Assembly (NCBI GenBank): GCA_030523725.1
Contig: JAUNHV010000002.1
Coordinates: 1-64,000, forward strand
From: Synergistaceae bacterium
GTDB taxonomy: Bacteria > Synergistota > Synergistia > Synergistales > Synergistaceae
Direction: 5' to 3'
DNA length: 64,000 nt
The notes under the pieces were generated by a model. That model saw only the letters and a program-made list of their open reading frames with translations. It searched no databases and was not told the DNA's origin. The position numbers and the translations under genes are program-made. Shown piece by piece: positions 44,033-52,686 of the stretch (its first letter is position 1; each line of letters opens with the position of its first letter).

Positions 44033-44710
44033 TTAATGATGTCGTCTTGGTCTTTTTTCAAAGGAATCTATGCTCATTCCAGCTGGAGCAATAACAACAC
44101 GACGCGAAGGATCTTCCCCCACAGATTGTGTCTGAAGCTTCTTATTTTCTTGTAGCTCTAGGTGGATAATGCGACGTTCCCAAGCTGTCATTGGCTCAAG
44201 AGCAATTGCCTTGTGACTATGAAGCACATCTCTTGCGACAGCTCCTGCAAGACGTTCTAGAGAACGAATCCTGCGTCCTTTATATCCAGCCGCATCAAAA
44301 TGTACCCGTCTTGTGGTCAAATCTCTATGGCAAACGAGATTTGTAAGATGCTCTAGTGCTTTAAGAGTTTCACCAAATCTGCCAATTACAATACCAATAT
44401 CTTCACCTACAAGGTCGACTGTGCCATCCTCTGTTAATTCCGGAATGAGATCAAGATCCATTCTTTCTAAAATTTCATTAACATAAAGGCATGACTTGAT
44501 ATACGAAACTGGAGCACAAGAAGTTGCTTCAACTGTTATTTTTGAACCAAGAAGGCCAAAAAGCTTTTTGCCTTCTGATACAACACGGACATCAACATCC
44601 TCTGGTCTGATACCCCATTCCCTTGCGCAAATTTCTTGAGCTTCTTCAACAGAGGAGCAATCCAAGGTCTTGGTTTCTACCTCTGGCAATGGATATTTTT
44701 CCTGTTCCAT
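44033..44710 (-). CDS. jag: RNA-binding protein Jag/KhpB
   Basis: 225 residues with the three expected parts: Jag_N (~12-62, TLDCSSVEEAQEICAREWGI...KKLFGLLG), a KH domain with GRFGETLKAL (IVIGRFGE is the GxxG loop), and an R3H domain (LEPMTAWERRIIHLEL, RRVVIAP). In Gram-positive relatives it binds RNA and affects division and envelope homeostasis. A basic tail KRPRRHH ends it. Its ATG abuts the yidC stop codon, so it is the last gene of the rpmH operon. Confidence 0.93.
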   Translation of the reverse strand: MEQEKYPLPEVETKTLDCSSVEEAQEICAREWGIRPEDVDVRVVSEGKKLFGLLGSKITVEATSCAPVSYIKSCLYVNEILERMDLDLIPELTEDGTVDLVGEDIGIVIGRFGETLKALEHLTNLVCHRDLTTRRVHFDAAGYKGRRIRSLERLAGAVARDVLHSHKAIALEPMTAWERRIIHLELQENKKLQTQSVGEDPSRRVVIAPAGMSIDSFEKRPRRHH

Positions 44711-45598
44711 TTATCTTTTATCCTCGCTTTCTTCCTCATCGTCTTCATATTCATAATCATCTTCATATTCGTCCTCATCGTCTTCATACTCGTCGTCATC
44801 ATCGTCGTAAAGCTCGTCATTATTTCCAGTTGGTTTATTTTTGTAGAGAGTTGGTTTTATTGCCATTTGTTCTTTTGTTTTCTTGGTTATAAGATATTGC
44901 TGAACAACGCCCCAAAGAGAAGAAACGCCCCAGTATAACATGACGCCACCTGGCATAGAAAGGCATATAAAGCCCATCATGATTGGCATAATTGTATTCA
45001 TTGTTGCCATTTGTTCATTGCCCTTTGCAGACATATTGGACTGTAACCATGTGAGGTAGCATATTGCCAGGAGTAAGATTAAATTTGGAAGATATAAGGA
45101 AAACTTTGCTAGCGCCGAAGGATTTTCAAAAAGCGACTTTATGATTAAGAAAAAACCTTCCTGCCCTGCAGGGATGCCTAGAGCTGAGCCAAGTCCTTGA
45201 TTGACCGAAGTGTTAAGCCCAAGAGTTAAAAAGGTTGCATTACCACCAAAATCAAATTCACGAAGAACCTTGAATAACAAAATTAGTATTGGGATTTGAA
45301 TGAGAAGTGGAAGACATCCAGCTGCGGGGTTTATGTGGTGGTCTTGATATAACTTCAAAAGTTCCTTGTTCATACGTTCCTTGTCGGAGGCGTATTTTTC
45401 TTGAATTACTTTCATTCTTGGCTGAATGAGTTGCATTTGTTGCATACTCTTGAGTTGTTTTTGGTTTAGAGGGTGAATTGCAAGGCGAACCACTATTGTT
45501 AAAAAAATTATTGCAAGTCCATAAGAACCTGTCCATGTATAAAATAAATTGAGAAGAGATGTTAGGAGCTGTCCTGCTCCAGACCAAATTGCGCCCAT
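44711..45598 (-). CDS. yidC: Membrane protein insertase YidC (short form, acidic tail)
   Basis: 295 residues. It lacks the large periplasmic domain of proteobacterial YidC and starts directly with the first membrane helices, like Oxa1/SpoIIIJ. The groove Arg is present in IVVRLAIHPL, followed by the cytosolic helical hairpin (QQMQLIQPRMKVIQEKY...) and MPGGVMLYWGVSSLWG. No lipobox is visible at the N-terminus. After TKKTKEQ the tail is strongly acidic: about 33 residues that are nearly all Asp, Glu and Tyr, before a final DKR. Most YidC tails are basic and bind the ribosome, so this is unusual. The gene abuts jag. Confidence 0.92.
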   Translation of the reverse strand: MGAIWSGAGQLLTSLLNLFYTWTGSYGLAIIFLTIVVRLAIHPLNQKQLKSMQQMQLIQPRMKVIQEKYASDKERMNKELLKLYQDHHINPAAGCLPLLIQIPILILLFKVLREFDFGGNATFLTLGLNTSVNQGLGSALGIPAGQEGFFLIIKSLFENPSALAKFSLYLPNLILLLAICYLTWLQSNMSAKGNEQMATMNTIMPIMMGFICLSMPGGVMLYWGVSSLWGVVQQYLITKKTKEQMAIKPTLYKNKPTGNNDELYDDDDDEYEDDEDEYEDDYEYEDDEEESEDKR

Positions 45599-45679
45599 AA
45601 AAAAATACCTACCTATCCTTAAGAAGTTGTGTGAATTTTTAACGCTAAAATTCTAAACGCTAAATGAAGTGAATAAAAA

Positions 45680-46003
45680 CTAAAAGCTACTAATATAAGA
45701 CAAAATTCTGTGTTGCTTAAAAAATTCGTCTTTTGACGGTAGTGGGTCATAGCCACCCCTGAAATAGGGTGCACAACGTAGTAATCTCCGAATTGACAGA
45801 TACAATCCTGCAACAAGACCGAAATCCTCTAATGCTTGCTTCGCATATTGTGAGCATGTTGGCAAAAAACGACATTTTGACTTCCCTAACACTGGAGAAA
45901 TCAAATTAGTGTAGGACAAAATGAGTAAAAGCAGAAAAAAAATGCACATGCGAGAAAGAGACTTTACCATGCAATGTGCTATTTGTCTTGCGAAGTTTGC
46001 CAT
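45680..46003 (-). CDS. yidD: Membrane protein insertion efficiency factor YidD
   Basis: About 107 residues; a small membrane-associated helper of YidC. The family core is intact: ISPVLGKSKCRFLPTCSQYAKQALEDFG with the conserved Cys residues, and LRCAPYFRGGYDPLP. ATG 46003 (MANFARQ) gives a 30-residue N-terminal extension containing a hydrophobic segment (CIFFLLLLILSY). It overlaps the 3' end of rnpA by 25 bases in another frame. ATG 45970 is a shorter alternative. Confidence 0.9.
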   Translation of the reverse strand: MANFARQIAHCMVKSLSRMCIFFLLLLILSYTNLISPVLGKSKCRFLPTCSQYAKQALEDFGLVAGLYLSIRRLLRCAPYFRGGYDPLPSKDEFFKQHRILSYISSF

Positions 46004-46383
46004 TTGTGAACCAAAAAACTTTCCTTCAAAAGTTTCTTCTTTTTTAAGATTGAAACCATTTCTCTGTAAATATCTTGCGTTTTTGAGGCAAGTCCCCTTT
46101 GAGTGAGGGAAACACATACCCACAGCCCGTCCTCCAAGTATGGAAGAAGATGGCGGCAAGCCTCTCTCAAAATTCGTCTACCGTGCGTTCTGCCACATGC
46201 ATGTGCAATGTGCTTTGAGACTGTAACACCCACTCGTGTGTCTTGTTCCCCTTTAAGAAACAACAACCGCACCAAAGCCCGATTCTCTCGGAGTCCGATG
46301 CGGAATATTTTGTCAAATTGCCAATCGAATCGCAATCTTTGTTCGGATGAAAAAGTGAAGTGTGTTTCTTCGTTAGACTGCAA
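45979..46383 (-). CDS. rnpA: Ribonuclease P protein component
   Basis: 134 residues; protein cofactor of the RNase P ribozyme that trims tRNA 5' leaders. The family's leading [40 protein letters not shown] (RNR-type basic helix, here GRTHGRR) and the beta strand [10 protein letters not shown] are visible. The conserved RNRIKR box is partly altered, as in divergent members. It overlaps rpmH by 11 bases and yidD by 25, the compact arrangement common at this locus. Confidence 0.9.
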   Translation of the reverse strand: MQSNEETHFTFSSEQRLRFDWQFDKIFRIGLRENRALVRLLFLKGEQDTRVGVTVSKHIAHACGRTHGRRILREACRHLLPYLEDGLWVCVSLTQRGLASKTQDIYREMVSILKKKKLLKESFLVHKWQTSQDK

Positions 46384-46507
46384 GGCGTGCTCTGCCCTTA
46401 CGACGACGGTTTCTCAAAATAGCTCTACCAGAAACAGAAGCGGATTTCACGAGAAAACCCATTGAACGTTTACGCCTTGTGTTGTGTGGCTGAAATGTAC
46501 GTTTCAT
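46373..46507 (-). CDS. rpmH: 50S ribosomal protein L34
   Basis: 44 residues, canonical [22 protein letters not shown]...[16 protein letters not shown]. The start at 46507 has GGAGG 8 bases upstream; longer in-frame starts are not needed. It is the first gene of the minus-strand rpmH-rnpA-yidD-yidC-jag operon. dnaA, the usual divergent neighbour, is not here. Confidence 0.97.
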   Translation of the reverse strand: MKRTFQPHNTRRKRSMGFLVKSASVSGRAILRNRRRKGRARLAV

Positions 46508-46679
46508 TATAAACACCTCCATTAAAATTCTAAATAAAAACAGTTTGCTATCTATTATCTCTCTAATGTTCAAGGTGTGAACCTCAAACAACTGCGTACT
46601 ATATCATAAAAGGTGGACTAAATCAAGAGGAAAAAGTAAATGCTTTTGTCCTAGGAAAATGGAAAATTCTGAGTCATTA

Positions 46680-46708
46680 TTGCAAAAAACATATATTACT
46701 GTTATAAT
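46680..46708 (+). promoter_or_regulatory. Promoter of yggS
   Basis: TTGCAA at 46680-46685 and TATAAT at 46703-46708 with a 17-bp spacer, 38 bases before the yggS start. Confidence 0.75.
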
Positions 46709-46745
46709 TCAAAACTATGGATAGCTTATATCATGGGGTTGAGCA

Positions 46746-47429
46746 TTGATTAAAGAAAATATCGAAATTATTAGACAGAAAATTGAAAAATCTGTTAAAA
46801 TATCTGGCAGAAAATTAGATGAAGTTCGTCTCATGGGTGTGACGAAGTATCATTCCTTAGACGAAATATGCGAAGCTGCCCCTTTTTTAGACTTTATTGG
46901 GGAAAATAAGGTGCAAGAAGCAGAGAAAAAAAAAGGCAATTCCTCTGCACCTCGTAATATTCCATGGCATATGATAGGGCACATGCAGCGTAATAAAATA
47001 AAAAAAGCTGTGGAAATTTTTGATTTGATTGAGACGATAGATAATATTGAAGCGGCAGACACTTTACAAAATGTTCTTGCTAAAAAAGAGGCTTCTCCTT
47101 TTCCGATTTTTATTGAAGTTAATGTTACGGGAGAGGAAAGTAAAAATGGAATTCCTTCAGTTCAAGCAGAAAATCTTTTATGCCATATATTAAAAAATTG
47201 TTCGCTTGTCATTCCGACTGGACTAATGACAATGGCACGAGAAGTAGCAGATGAACATGAGTTGCACAAAACTTTTGCTACGGCAAGAATGCTTCGTGAT
47301 ACTCTTGAAAAAAAAACAGGTGCAAGGTTGCCTGAGCTTTCTATGGGAATGAGCGGAGATTTTGAAATAGCAATTGAAGAAGGAAGCACTATTGTTCGTG
47401 TTGGCACATCAATTTTTGGCATTCGTTGA
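46746..47429 (+). CDS. yggS: PLP homeostasis protein, YggS family
   Basis: 227 residues with the alanine-racemase-like TIM barrel of the PLPBP/YggS family, which carries PLP and affects amino-acid and vitamin B6 balance without known catalysis. The PLP Lys lies in LMGVTKYHSL; FIGENKVQEA, WHMIGHMQRNK and LSMGMSGDFEIAIEEGSTIVRVGTSIFG are characteristic. Translation starts at TTG 46746. DivIVA follows after 114 bases, a common order in Gram-positive genomes where yggS lies close to division genes. Confidence 0.93.
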   Translation: MIKENIEIIRQKIEKSVKISGRKLDEVRLMGVTKYHSLDEICEAAPFLDFIGENKVQEAEKKKGNSSAPRNIPWHMIGHMQRNKIKKAVEIFDLIETIDNIEAADTLQNVLAKKEASPFPIFIEVNVTGEESKNGIPSVQAENLLCHILKNCSLVIPTGLMTMAREVADEHELHKTFATARMLRDTLEKKTGARLPELSMGMSGDFEIAIEEGSTIVRVGTSIFGIR

Positions 47430-47543
47430 TTAGTCACGTAACAACTACAAAAACTACAATTTTGCTGATGGTAAAAGAGTTATTAAACATTTGGAAATGT
47501 CATAATTCTTTATAAATGAAATTATTTTAACGGGAGTGATATT

Positions 47544-48266
47544 ATGCAAGAACTTTTAACAGCACTGGACATTACGAGCAAGAATTTTTCTCGTTCTTTT
47601 CGTGGTTACAGTGACACTCAGGTTGATGAGTATCTTGAAAATGTTGCCGTTACGGTTCAAGCCTTAACACAAAGCAAACGAGACCTAGAAAGGCAATTGC
47701 GTCAAGCAAAGACCGCTCTTGAAAAATATGAGAGGGATAAGACGCAGCTTCAAGAGACTTTGGTGATGGCACAGAAAACTGCTGAAAAATATCTTGAGGA
47801 TAGTAAACAAAGAGCAATGGAAATAAGGCTTGAAGCTGAAGAGGCAGCAAGAAAAGAAGCTGCGCGTCTTTCACTTCAAGGGCAACAGCTTGCGGAGGAA
47901 ATTCGTCAAATTAAAACGATACGTGACAATTTCTCCTCTGCTTTCCGTGATCTTTTAGCAAAATTTAATAGAGCACTTGATTTCAATTACCAAAAGACTG
48001 GGCTTGATGATGCTGCAGATACCGTAATAAATTACCTTGATGATGTGGAAAAAACTGGAAGAAATTTCTTTGCAGATTATGTTCCAGAAATTTCTGAAGA
48101 AGCAATCGTAGAGGAAACAAAAACTGCAGAAAAAGTTGACAATGAGGAAGAAATAGAAAAAGTGCAGGAGCAAGAAAGTAATTCAAATTTAGATGATATA
48201 GAAGAATATGGAGTAGAAGAAACAGAACACATACAAAATGACGATGAATTAGATTACAGATACTAA
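47544..48266 (+). CDS. DivIVA-domain protein
   Basis: 240 residues. The N-terminal ~60 residues match DivIVA (LTALDITSKNFSRSFRGYSDTQVDEYLENV), including the phenylalanine/arginine loop thought to sense curved membrane. A long coiled coil follows (~35-135) and an acidic, Glu-rich C-terminal tail of about 70 residues. DivIVA proteins mark cell poles and septa. GGGAGTGAT precedes the ATG. recG begins four bases after the stop. Confidence 0.9.
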   Translation: MQELLTALDITSKNFSRSFRGYSDTQVDEYLENVAVTVQALTQSKRDLERQLRQAKTALEKYERDKTQLQETLVMAQKTAEKYLEDSKQRAMEIRLEAEEAARKEAARLSLQGQQLAEEIRQIKTIRDNFSSAFRDLLAKFNRALDFNYQKTGLDDAADTVINYLDDVEKTGRNFFADYVPEISEEAIVEETKTAEKVDNEEEIEKVQEQESNSNLDDIEEYGVEETEHIQNDDELDYRY

Positions 48267-48270
48267 ACCT

Positions 48271-50277
48271 ATGGAAAACATATTTTTTGCAAATGATATA
48301 ATGAGTAAGATTTCCCTAACCAAGATTCCTGGCGTTGGAACTGCACGCTCCACAGCCTTGGCTCGGTTAGGGCTTTTTTATGTTGCGGATATTTTTAATT
48401 TTTTCCCAAGCCGTTATGAAGATAGACGGAATTTCTCAAAAGTAAATGAGCTGTATGATGGATATACTGTGTGTGTGGAAGGGTGCCTTGGTACTATATC
48501 TTCTAAAAGGTTAGATCCGTCAGGACGAAGGATGCTAATTCAAACTACATTGGAAGACGAAACAGGACAAATTCAGTTAATATTTTTTAATAGATTTTTG
48601 GACAAACAATTAGCTGAAGGTGCAAAAGTGGTAATCTATGGTTCTGTTTCTGTGCGACAAGATAAGTTACAAATTGTGTCACCAGAGATAATTGTTTTGG
48701 ACAATGACGAACAGAAAGCGAAAGAACAAATTGCTAATTTTTCACGGCTTCTTCCTGTCTATCCCCTAACTGAAGGCTTAAAGCAAAGTTATATGCGAAA
48801 ACTTGTTGCAGAAGTTTTCAAACTATACGGACATTTAATCAAGGAAAATTTGCCAAGCGAAATTTTGTCTTGTCGTTCTTTAATGGACAGAGCTCAAGCA
48901 TTTAAAGAAACTCATCTTCCAAACGATGAAAAAAACTTGAACGAAGGAAGAAAAAGATTAAAATACGAAGAACTCTTTATCAAGTTTAGCTCTGGTGAAA
49001 ATGTTAGACGAGAGAGTCAAAAGACGCCATTTTATAAAATTACTTCAGACAGCAAAGATTTGTTAAAAAATCTCAATTTTTGTTTGACAGATGATCAAAC
49101 AAACGCAATAGAAGAAATATTGCGGGATATGACGACGTGTCACATGTCACGTCTTTTACAGGGTGATGTAGGAAGTGGCAAAACGCTTGTTGCCTTAGCT
49201 GTGGCAAATGCGACCATAAAAAATGGCTATCAAGTGGCATTCCTTGCCCCGACGGAGGTGTTGGCAGAGCAGATATACGAAGAAGCAAAAAAAGTTGCTC
49301 CTGTAGCTGCACACATTGCATTCTTGACAGGCAAAACTTCCAAAACTGAGCGTAAATTGATAGAAGAAGAACTCTCAAATGGCAAAATAAATTTTGTAAT
49401 TGGGACGCACGCACTTTTTTCCCTTACGGAAAAGTTCAAAAATCTAGCTTTGCTCATAATAGACGAGCAGCAGCGTTTTGGAGTGAACCAGAGAAAAACA
49501 TTGCTTGCAATAAAGCCGACTCCACATTTGCTTATGATGACAGCAACCCCAATTCCTCGCACTTTGACACAGGTGCTTTATAGTGATATGACACTTTCCA
49601 TATTAAAGCAAAGGCCTCTTGTCACAAAAAATGGCATAAAACGAAAAGAAATTACAACAAAAATCGTGCCAACAAAAGATGTCCAAAAGCTTTTAGCGTT
49701 TGTTGGCTCCGAGATTAAAAATGGTGGAAGAGTCTATTGGATTTGTCCACGTGTTGAGGATGATGAAGCAAGTAACTTGCCAGCGGTTGAAAAAAGAGTT
49801 GAGTGGCTAGCAAGAATGCTTCCCATGTTTTCTGTTGGACTTATACATGGGCAAATGAATAGCGATGAAAAATTGTTGGCTATGGATAAATTCAAAAAAG
49901 GGGAATGTCAATTGTTGGCAGGAACAACTGTCCTTGAAGTTGGTATTGACGTTTCAGAGGCAAGTGTAATAGTTATTGAAAGTCCAAACCGTTATGGAAT
50001 GTCACAATTGCACCAGCTTCGTGGCAGGGTAGGAAGGGGCAGCAGGCGTGGTGTTTGTATATTGCTTGTTCGTCAAGATGAACTCAACGAAAGATTAAAA
50101 TTTTTCGCTTCAACTAACGACGGATTTTTGATTGCGGAAAAAGATTTAGAAAACCGCGGAAGTGGCGATACATTCGGCGTGGCTCAACACGGTTTTGCTA
50201 ACTTTTTGATAGCAGACCCTCTCAACGATGCAGAAATTTTTGCTGAAGCGAAGGAAGATGCAAAAATAAATTATTAA
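48271..50277 (+). CDS. recG: ATP-dependent DNA helicase RecG
   Basis: 668 residues; branch-migration helicase that reverses stalled forks and remodels Holliday junctions. The wedge/OB domain is at the N-terminus (LTKIPGVGTARSTALARLG, PSRYEDRR). Motor motifs: Walker A GDVGSGKT, APTEVLAEQ, GTHALF, DEQQRFGV (DEQQ box), MTATPIPRT, and motif VI QLRGRVGRGSRRG. The end is slightly short compared with the usual 680-690 residues but includes the ENRGSGDTFGVAQHG motif. It follows divIVA closely. Confidence 0.95.
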   Translation: MENIFFANDIMSKISLTKIPGVGTARSTALARLGLFYVADIFNFFPSRYEDRRNFSKVNELYDGYTVCVEGCLGTISSKRLDPSGRRMLIQTTLEDETGQIQLIFFNRFLDKQLAEGAKVVIYGSVSVRQDKLQIVSPEIIVLDNDEQKAKEQIANFSRLLPVYPLTEGLKQSYMRKLVAEVFKLYGHLIKENLPSEILSCRSLMDRAQAFKETHLPNDEKNLNEGRKRLKYEELFIKFSSGENVRRESQKTPFYKITSDSKDLLKNLNFCLTDDQTNAIEEILRDMTTCHMSRLLQGDVGSGKTLVALAVANATIKNGYQVAFLAPTEVLAEQIYEEAKKVAPVAAHIAFLTGKTSKTERKLIEEELSNGKINFVIGTHALFSLTEKFKNLALLIIDEQQRFGVNQRKTLLAIKPTPHLLMMTATPIPRTLTQVLYSDMTLSILKQRPLVTKNGIKRKEITTKIVPTKDVQKLLAFVGSEIKNGGRVYWICPRVEDDEASNLPAVEKRVEWLARMLPMFSVGLIHGQMNSDEKLLAMDKFKKGECQLLAGTTVLEVGIDVSEASVIVIESPNRYGMSQLHQLRGRVGRGSRRGVCILLVRQDELNERLKFFASTNDGFLIAEKDLENRGSGDTFGVAQHGFANFLIADPLNDAEIFAEAKEDAKINY

Positions 50278-50305
50278 CAGTAATCATAAAGGCAGGCGTA
50301 CAGTA

Positions 50306-51814
50306 ATGAGAAACAAAGCAAAAAACATTCTCATAAATTTTCTCATAATTTTGTTGATTTCTTTGGCATCTCTTGCCTTTGGGGTGAAATTTGCAATAAA
50401 ACAGACCTTTAACATGACCTCAATAGGAGAAATTGTTAGTATCTTGCTTCTCCCCGTAAATGGTGCAGACACAAGGCTAGTGTTTTCCGTTGTTATAAAA
50501 ACCTTTCTTTATACCCTTATACCTTTTGTGCCGTTAATAAAACATCGTTTAGTGAAACAAAGAGCAATAGTTGTCGTTTCATTACTTCTTTTTACTATTT
50601 GTTTCTTTCCTGCCATCAAAGAGATAACCCGAACAATAAATAATTACAATCATCCTAATGAACTATTGAGAAAATACTACGTTTCTCCACAAAAGGTCTC
50701 TATAACCTTTCCAAATAAAAAACGCAATTTAGTTTATATCTTGGTTGAATCCCTTGAAACAACAATTTTTCAAAAAATTCATGGTGGGGCTATGGATGAT
50801 GATGTAATTCCAGAGTTGTATAGATTGGCTCATGATAATATTTGTTTTTCCATTGACAAAGATTGCCTTGGTATGAAGCCGTCAAGAGATGGCTGGACAA
50901 TTGCAGCAACTGTGGCACAGACATCTGGAATTCCCTTTATCGTTCCATGGGATGGAAACAGCTCACCTACAGGATTAAAACTTTTACCCGGTGTTACAAG
51001 CCTCTTTGATATACTTCACAACAATGGCTATAAGCAGGCTTATATCTGTGGTTCAGATGCTCATTTCTCAGGAATGGACAGCTTTTTAACCACGCACAGG
51101 GTTGATTTTGTCTATGATCTTAATACAGCAAGGCAGGAACATTTTGTTCCAAAAGATTATCATGATGGTTGGTGGGGGTTGGAGGATAAAAAGACTCTTG
51201 AATATGCAAAGAAAAAATTGACAGAAATTTCACGCTCCAATTCCCCCTTTGCATGTGTAATTGCAACTATCGATACACATTTCTGGGGAGGAAATTTCAG
51301 GGGAGATTGTTGCCGCCAGCAGTTTGCAGAAGATTGGTTAAACGTTTATGCCTGCACCTCTCGTCAAGTTAATGCTTTTGTGGAATGGTTAAAAGCACAG
51401 CCATTTTATGAAAACACAACTATTGTTATTATTGGAGATCATCCAACTCGTCTTTATGACGATACAGATGTTGTATTAGCTCCTAAAGACTATCAAAAGC
51501 ATATCTATAATTGCTTCATCAATTCGCCTTTAGCTCCGTTAAAAGAAAAAAATAGAGATTTTACCTTATATGATATGTTCCCTACAATACTTGCTTCATT
51601 GGGATGCAAAATGCAAGGCGATCGCCTCGCATTGGGAACAAACTTGTTTTCAAATAAAACAACATTGTATGAAGATTTAGGCGAAGAAGCGTTTTGGCAA
51701 AAATTTGGCACACCAAAACCCAAGGAAGTTGAATTTTGGGAATATTTTCCTGCAGCATATTCACATGATTATGATGAATTGTTTTTATTAGATGGAAAGG
51801 GACAGTCAAGATGA
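50306..51814 (+). CDS. OpgB/MdoB-like phosphoglycerol transferase
   Basis: 502 residues: about four membrane segments in the first ~115, then an extracytoplasmic alkaline-phosphatase/sulfatase domain. The metal-binding start is YILVESLE; the nucleophile Thr lies in SRDGWTIAATVAQTSGIP, which resembles OpgB more than Gram-positive LtaS; ATIDTHFWGG and IGDHPTR supply the remaining ligands. The family transfers phosphoglycerol from phosphatidylglycerol to periplasmic glucans or to teichoic acid. In a diderm the former is more likely (inference). Its TGA overlaps the ATG of the following deacetylase. Confidence 0.82.
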   Translation: MRNKAKNILINFLIILLISLASLAFGVKFAIKQTFNMTSIGEIVSILLLPVNGADTRLVFSVVIKTFLYTLIPFVPLIKHRLVKQRAIVVVSLLLFTICFFPAIKEITRTINNYNHPNELLRKYYVSPQKVSITFPNKKRNLVYILVESLETTIFQKIHGGAMDDDVIPELYRLAHDNICFSIDKDCLGMKPSRDGWTIAATVAQTSGIPFIVPWDGNSSPTGLKLLPGVTSLFDILHNNGYKQAYICGSDAHFSGMDSFLTTHRVDFVYDLNTARQEHFVPKDYHDGWWGLEDKKTLEYAKKKLTEISRSNSPFACVIATIDTHFWGGNFRGDCCRQQFAEDWLNVYACTSRQVNAFVEWLKAQPFYENTTIVIIGDHPTRLYDDTDVVLAPKDYQKHIYNCFINSPLAPLKEKNRDFTLYDMFPTILASLGCKMQGDRLALGTNLFSNKTTLYEDLGEEAFWQKFGTPKPKEVEFWEYFPAAYSHDYDELFLLDGKGQSR

Positions 51815-52671
51815 AACGAATAAACTTTTTTTCTACAAAAATTGTTATAGCGTTATGTGGAATATTTTTAATATTAGTGTGTTGCCTTATTTTTAGCTAT
51901 ATTAGTTATCGGGATAAAACTGTGCCTGTGTTACTCTATCATGGTGTTGGAAGAGAAGATGCAAAAAACTGGGGTGACCTGAATCTGTTAATCACCCCAG
52001 AGACTTTTGAAGAACAAATAAAATATTTGCACGAACACGGTTATAAAATTGTCAGTGTTGAAGAAGTTTCCAAGCGTCTGCGAATGAACGAAGACGTGAA
52101 GAAATATATTGCAATTACATTTGATGACGGATATCTTAATAACTATATTCATGCATTTCCTATTTTGAAAAAATACGCAGCAACTGCAACTTTTTATATT
52201 ATTCCTGATGTCATAGCCTCCCACGGTTATACGGGAGGAACTGCCAAACATATGAACGACAGTCAAATAAAGGAAATGGTAAAAGCAGGGATACGAATAG
52301 GCTCTCACACTATGAGCCATTGTGATTTGACATCAATTCGAGAAGAAGATTATCAGAAGGAATTGGCAGAATCCAAGCGTCTGTTGGAACAACGCTTTAA
52401 GACACATATTGAAAGTATCGCTTACCCATATGGACTATACAATGAAAAGATTCTTAACCTCGTTAAAGAATACGGATACAAGGAAGGTGTTACAACAAAT
52501 CTCGGAGTTAATACAAAAAAAACTTATGATAAAAACCCTATGGTGTTGTATCGCATAGGAATTTTTAATGAAATCGACGGAATAAAGGGTTTTCTTCGCA
52601 CAATAGAGTATGGAAGACTTGTTGGCTTTTTTAGCAACCTATGGTATGAAATAGAAAATTTCTTGAGGTAA
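51811..52671 (+). CDS. Polysaccharide deacetylase (NodB/CE4), membrane anchored
   Basis: 286 residues with an uncleaved N-terminal anchor (~8-30) and a NodB homology domain: motif 1 ITFDDGY with the base and metal Asp, motif 2 GSHTMSHCDL (HxxxH), motif 3 IAYPYGLYN. It removes N- or O-acetyl groups from envelope polysaccharide or peptidoglycan; the substrate is unknown. The ATGA overlap with the OpgB-like gene suggests coupled translation and a joint role in modifying an extracytoplasmic glycan. It converges with the DUF4127 gene after 15 bases, without an obvious terminator. Confidence 0.9.
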   Translation: MKRINFFSTKIVIALCGIFLILVCCLIFSYISYRDKTVPVLLYHGVGREDAKNWGDLNLLITPETFEEQIKYLHEHGYKIVSVEEVSKRLRMNEDVKKYIAITFDDGYLNNYIHAFPILKKYAATATFYIIPDVIASHGYTGGTAKHMNDSQIKEMVKAGIRIGSHTMSHCDLTSIREEDYQKELAESKRLLEQRFKTHIESIAYPYGLYNEKILNLVKEYGYKEGVTTNLGVNTKKTYDKNPMVLYRIGIFNEIDGIKGFLRTIEYGRLVGFFSNLWYEIENFLR

Positions 52672-52686
52672 ATTTCGGCAGGTGTA

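Noticed and set aside
44623-44938. Plus-strand ORFs of about 90-100 codons over the yidC tail
   Set aside because: They arise from the repetitive complement of the Asp/Glu codons (long Phe/Ile/Val runs) and have no domain or ribosome site.
46508-46745. Possible replication origin next to rpmH
   Set aside because: rpmH-rnpA often neighbours dnaA and oriC, but no dnaA and no TTATCCACA-type boxes occur here; yggS follows instead. A short inverted repeat GTTCA-AGGTG-TGAAC (46568-46582) was seen but is too small to interpret.
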